Shown here in pieces: positions 61,494 through 64,000 of a DNA stretch of 64,000 nt (its first letter is position 1; each line of letters opens with the position of its first letter). Origin of the DNA: Veillonella sp. DNF00869 (GTDB taxonomy: Bacteria; Bacillota; Negativicutes; Veillonellales; Veillonellaceae); contig NZ_KQ960768.1 of assembly GCF_001553345.1 (NCBI RefSeq), positions 83,238 to 147,237 on the forward strand, read 5' to 3'. The notes beneath the pieces are model-generated. The model had not been told where the DNA came from. It made no database searches and saw only the letters and a program-made list of their open reading frames with translations. Made by a program: the position numbers and the translations under genes.

Positions 61494-62508
61494 GTACATA
61501 CTCCACTATGTTTCGCAATACTTTAGGATTCGCATCTGGCACAACACCGTGGCCTAAATTAAAAATATGCTTTCCATGAGCAGCACCTTCTTCCAAAATA
61601 CGATCAATTTCACCTTGAATTGTCTTCCAATCTGCAAATAAATAGGCAGGGTCCAAATTCCCTTGTAATGTTTGCTTGATGCCCATCGCACTTGCTTCTG
61701 CAATGGAGCATCTCCAATCGCAACCGATTACATCTAATGGCAATTCTTTCCACACTGGGAATAAATGCTTAGTACCTACGCCGAACATAGTGATAGGAAT
61801 ATGAGGATATCGTTCTTTAATAGTCCCAATAATATGTTTCATATACGGGAATACGCCACATTCATATTGTTCCATGGAAAGGGCTCCAATCCATGAATCA
61901 AAAATTTGAATTGCATTCACACCCGCCTGAATTTGACCTTCCATATAAGTAATGGACATAGTAGTCAATCGCTCCATCAAAGCATGCCAAATCTCAGGGG
62001 TTGCCACTAAACATTGACGAGTTTTCTGGTAATTCTTAGAAGGGCCACCTTCAATCATATAGCTAGCCAATGTGAAAGGAGCTCCTGCAAAGCCAATTAA
62101 GGGAACTGTGAGCATTTCTTTCGTCAACATTTGGATCGTTTTCACCATAAAGTCCAATGATTCTTCTACTACAATATCCCGTAGCTTTTCCACATCATCT
62201 TTGGACCGAATAGGATTGGAAATCACTGGCCCTATACCAGATTTTATGTTCACATCTACGCCCATAGGCACCAAAGGCGTCATAATATCCTTGTACAAAA
62301 TAGCCGCATCCACATCATACTCATGAACGGGAAGAGCTGTTACTTTTGCACATAATTCCGGTTGATGAGTAATCTCAAATAGGCTATATCGCTCTTTAAT
62401 CTTGCGATACGCCGCTTGACTTCGTCCCGCTTGACGCATAAACCAAACTGGTCTACGGGACACCGACTCACCTGCAATCATTTGCAAATAATCCTGTCGT
62501 TTTTCCAT
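61480..62508 (-). CDS. hemE: Uroporphyrinogen decarboxylase
   Basis: A 342-residue enzyme that converts uroporphyrinogen III to coproporphyrinogen III, the substrate of the fused oxidase. Signature segments are RRPVWFMRQAGRSQ with the catalytic Arg pair, ILYKDIMTPL with its Asp (YKD), and a late FNLGHGVVPDANPKVL. It begins the hemE-ferrochelatase-fusion group. The 62509-62603 gap is AT-rich and shows no terminator, so it may be transcribed from the chelatase-like gene. Confidence 0.96.
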   Translation of the reverse strand: MEKRQDYLQMIAGESVSRRPVWFMRQAGRSQAAYRKIKERYSLFEITHQPELCAKVTALPVHEYDVDAAILYKDIMTPLVPMGVDVNIKSGIGPVISNPIRSKDDVEKLRDIVVEESLDFMVKTIQMLTKEMLTVPLIGFAGAPFTLASYMIEGGPSKNYQKTRQCLVATPEIWHALMERLTTMSITYMEGQIQAGVNAIQIFDSWIGALSMEQYECGVFPYMKHIIGTIKERYPHIPITMFGVGTKHLFPVWKELPLDVIGCDWRCSIAEASAMGIKQTLQGNLDPAYLFADWKTIQGEIDRILEEGAAHGKHIFNLGHGVVPDANPKVLRNIVEYVHDRG

Positions 62509-62603
62509 ATATAATTACACCTTACCTTTTATCAAACCAAACTTGGATTCTATATTCTATTGTAGCATATGGCGCATGTATTTACCTATATATTCTGTCA
62601 CTT

Positions 62604-64000
62604 CTAAATGACTATATATTGATTTATATCTATAAGTTCTGCCCCTAACATATGAGCAATTTCTTTGGCGCGGTTCATGCGAACAAAACTGGTGTCTGTA
62701 TCGATGACCGTCGTTTGTATTCCCTGATTCGCAAGCCATCTACCGATGTCGTCTAGTCCCTGCAGTGCTTGTGAGGTGACCTTCCCATCTGTAATAATTA
62801 CAACCTTTGCCTGTACATGCCCCATTTGAGACATGTCATTGCCTATCTGTTTGACCGCTTCCTCAATACCTTTTACAAAGGGCGTTCTGCCCCCAATACG
62901 AGCTTCTCCCAATGCTTTGGGGATGGTCTCAATTCGCTGTGTCAGCGGCACCACACATTGCGCCCCATGCTTTTGAAAGGTGATGAGCGATACATACTGT
63001 CGTTTTACATACATCATCTGTACCAATTGCGAAAGTAACTTCTCTGCCCCCTGTAATCGTTGTCTCTGCCCCATAGATCCACTTGTATCAACTACTAAAT
63101 AGATGGCTTCTTTTGGTATTTCCTGATACATAGCATATCTGATATCTTCTATAGTTAGCCGAATCGGTACTTTCCGACTGTGTACAATCCCTTGTACTAT
63201 CGTTGGTATCCATGCAATGGTTCTCCCCATAGTTCCTTGACGATGTACCTTAGGGCCTCGACCGTCATCACTGATGTCTATGTGTTTCTTTGCCAGCCCA
63301 GATTGCAACATCCCATATAAATGTAACACCTGCGTTTCCACTGCTTCTGAAAGTGCAAAGGACTCCTCTACCTTATCTCTATGGGACTCACGTTGGCCCT
63401 CTCCGCTCGTATCCTTTTCTTTCCCTATTCCATCATATCTAGTAGCTAGTTCCTCTTCTGTCTGATTAGATTCTAGAGTAGTTTCCTCTATTAGTTGTTC
63501 CTCGTGAGAACTATCCCTATCTGTCGTCATCCCTTGAGTCACCTTTCCCGTTGACTCATCACGATCGTTCTTCCTATCTATTCCCTGTGAGATATTGTCC
63601 TCTTCCTTTCGGTTTGAAGTCGTCTCTTCCGTTTTTTCTTGTTCCGTGCTTGTGTCCTCAGATGGCATTCGGTCAGATGAATCCTGTGCCTCTCCATCTT
63701 GCTGTATCCGAGGATTCACTAGGTTCTTCATTTTCTGTGGTAATGTCCAAGGAAGTACTGTTTTTACATCAGTAGGCTCCACAAACTGATGGCCTTTTTC
63801 TCTAGCTAAACCGATGGCCGCTTTTAGTAAAATATATTCCATACCCATAAAGGAAATGTTGAATCTCTCTACTAGACTGGAAATATATGTATATATGCTA
63901 TCATGCACGAAGGGGGTTCCAGGTGCATCCATTAATTTCCCCTTAGAACAAATCGACTCTTCTTCATGAGTTTTATATACATCTACTAATGTTCCCTCGT
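62604..64000 (-). CDS. Chelatase-like AAA/VWA protein (ChlI-ChlD fusion type), 5' end outside window
   Basis: The reading frame is open to the window edge, 22 codons beyond the first ATG at 63932, so the gene is cut at its 5' end. The visible 465 residues begin with the last part of a BchI/ChlI-like AAA module (FVHDSIYTYISSLVERFN, EPTDVKTVLPWTLP), pass through an acidic Ser/Thr/Glu linker of about 120 residues, and end in a VWA domain with the MIDAS motif VVDTSGSMG, GGRTPFVKG and VVIITDGKV. Such proteins are the motor and adaptor subunits of Mg or cobalt chelatases. Next to heme genes it may serve cobalt insertion or another metal step; no large BchH/CobN subunit is visible. Confidence 0.82.
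   Translation of the reverse strand, partial: EGTLVDVYKTHEEESICSKGKLMDAPGTPFVHDSIYTYISSLVERFNISFMGMEYILLKAAIGLAREKGHQFVEPTDVKTVLPWTLPQKMKNLVNPRIQQDGEAQDSSDRMPSEDTSTEQEKTEETTSNRKEEDNISQGIDRKNDRDESTGKVTQGMTTDRDSSHEEQLIEETTLESNQTEEELATRYDGIGKEKDTSGEGQRESHRDKVEESFALSEAVETQVLHLYGMLQSGLAKKHIDISDDGRGPKVHRQGTMGRTIAWIPTIVQGIVHSRKVPIRLTIEDIRYAMYQEIPKEAIYLVVDTSGSMGQRQRLQGAEKLLSQLVQMMYVKRQYVSLITFQKHGAQCVVPLTQRIETIPKALGEARIGGRTPFVKGIEEAVKQIGNDMSQMGHVQAKVVIITDGKVTSQALQGLDDIGRWLANQGIQTTVIDTDTSFVRMNRAKEIAHMLGAELIDINQYIVI

Noticed and set aside
1..64000. Insertion sequences, prophage genes, rRNA or tRNA genes in the window
   Set aside because: None was recognised in the coding or intergenic sequence; apart from the CRISPR locus the window looks like core chromosome.

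Overview
The window looks like a chromosomal segment of a Veillonella-type Negativicute, a diderm Firmicute that makes lipopolysaccharide. The evidence is moderately AT-rich DNA with Firmicute-style ribosome binding sites and operons (rapZ-yvcK-whiA, PyrR-type pyr leader), next to a full Kdo2-lipid A, Lpt and BamA set. Except for two small plus-strand genes near 37-38 kb and a tracrRNA, every gene is on the minus strand, so transcription runs from high to low coordinates.

Region by region. (1) 1-6420: a type II-A CRISPR-Cas locus, cas9-cas1-cas2-csn2 on the minus strand. The leader end of a CRISPR array lies at the window edge and a divergent tracrRNA lies upstream of cas9. (2) 6650-13226: a VTT/TVP38 membrane protein, aspartate kinase, superoxide reductase, cobalamin adenosyltransferase, signal peptidase I, a YitT protein, a small RNase H-fold protein and a DUF3084 protein. 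(3) 13400-36869: envelope biogenesis, from bamA through three OmpH/Skp-like proteins and lpxD-lpxL-lpxC-fabZ-lpxA, then lpxI-lpxB-msbA-waaA-lpxK-kdsB-kdsA-kdsD-kdsC-lpxL-lptC-lptA-lptB-lptFG. (4) 37117-38201: a DUF805 and a SHOCT protein on the plus strand. (5) 38379-46774: a pyrBC-carAB-pyrKD operon with a PyrR-type attenuator. (6) 46941-52506: a heme/iron module with a PchR-like AraC regulator, exbB-exbD-tonB, a HutW-type radical SAM enzyme and a flavodoxin. A strong Fur-like box lies in front of exbB. (7) 52660-58130: a secreted protein of unknown function, whiA, yvcK, rapZ and a Cof-type phosphatase. (8) 58391-64000: coproporphyrin-dependent heme synthesis (hemE, ferrochelatase, and a fused oxidase-decarboxylase) next to a chelatase-like VWA protein cut by the window edge.

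The genes imply an anaerobe or microaerophile that detoxifies superoxide by reduction, makes heme by the coproporphyrin branch, and also imports and probably opens heme anaerobically. It builds Kdo2-lipid A and exports it through Lpt.

The least ordinary observations are these. A 20-nt sequence in the CRISPR leader, just after csn2, is complementary to the repeat, and every difference from the tracrRNA anti-repeat keeps pairing through G-U wobble. The fused coproporphyrinogen oxidase-coproheme decarboxylase has a perfect internal Shine-Dalgarno at the junction. The HutW-like enzyme carries a His/Gly/Pro repeat tail. A terminator-like hairpin sits directly before the ribosome binding site of the AraC regulator. 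Two related intergenic elements lie near 38.3 and 47.7 kb. All of this was read by eye from the sequence; no similarity search or folding program was run.
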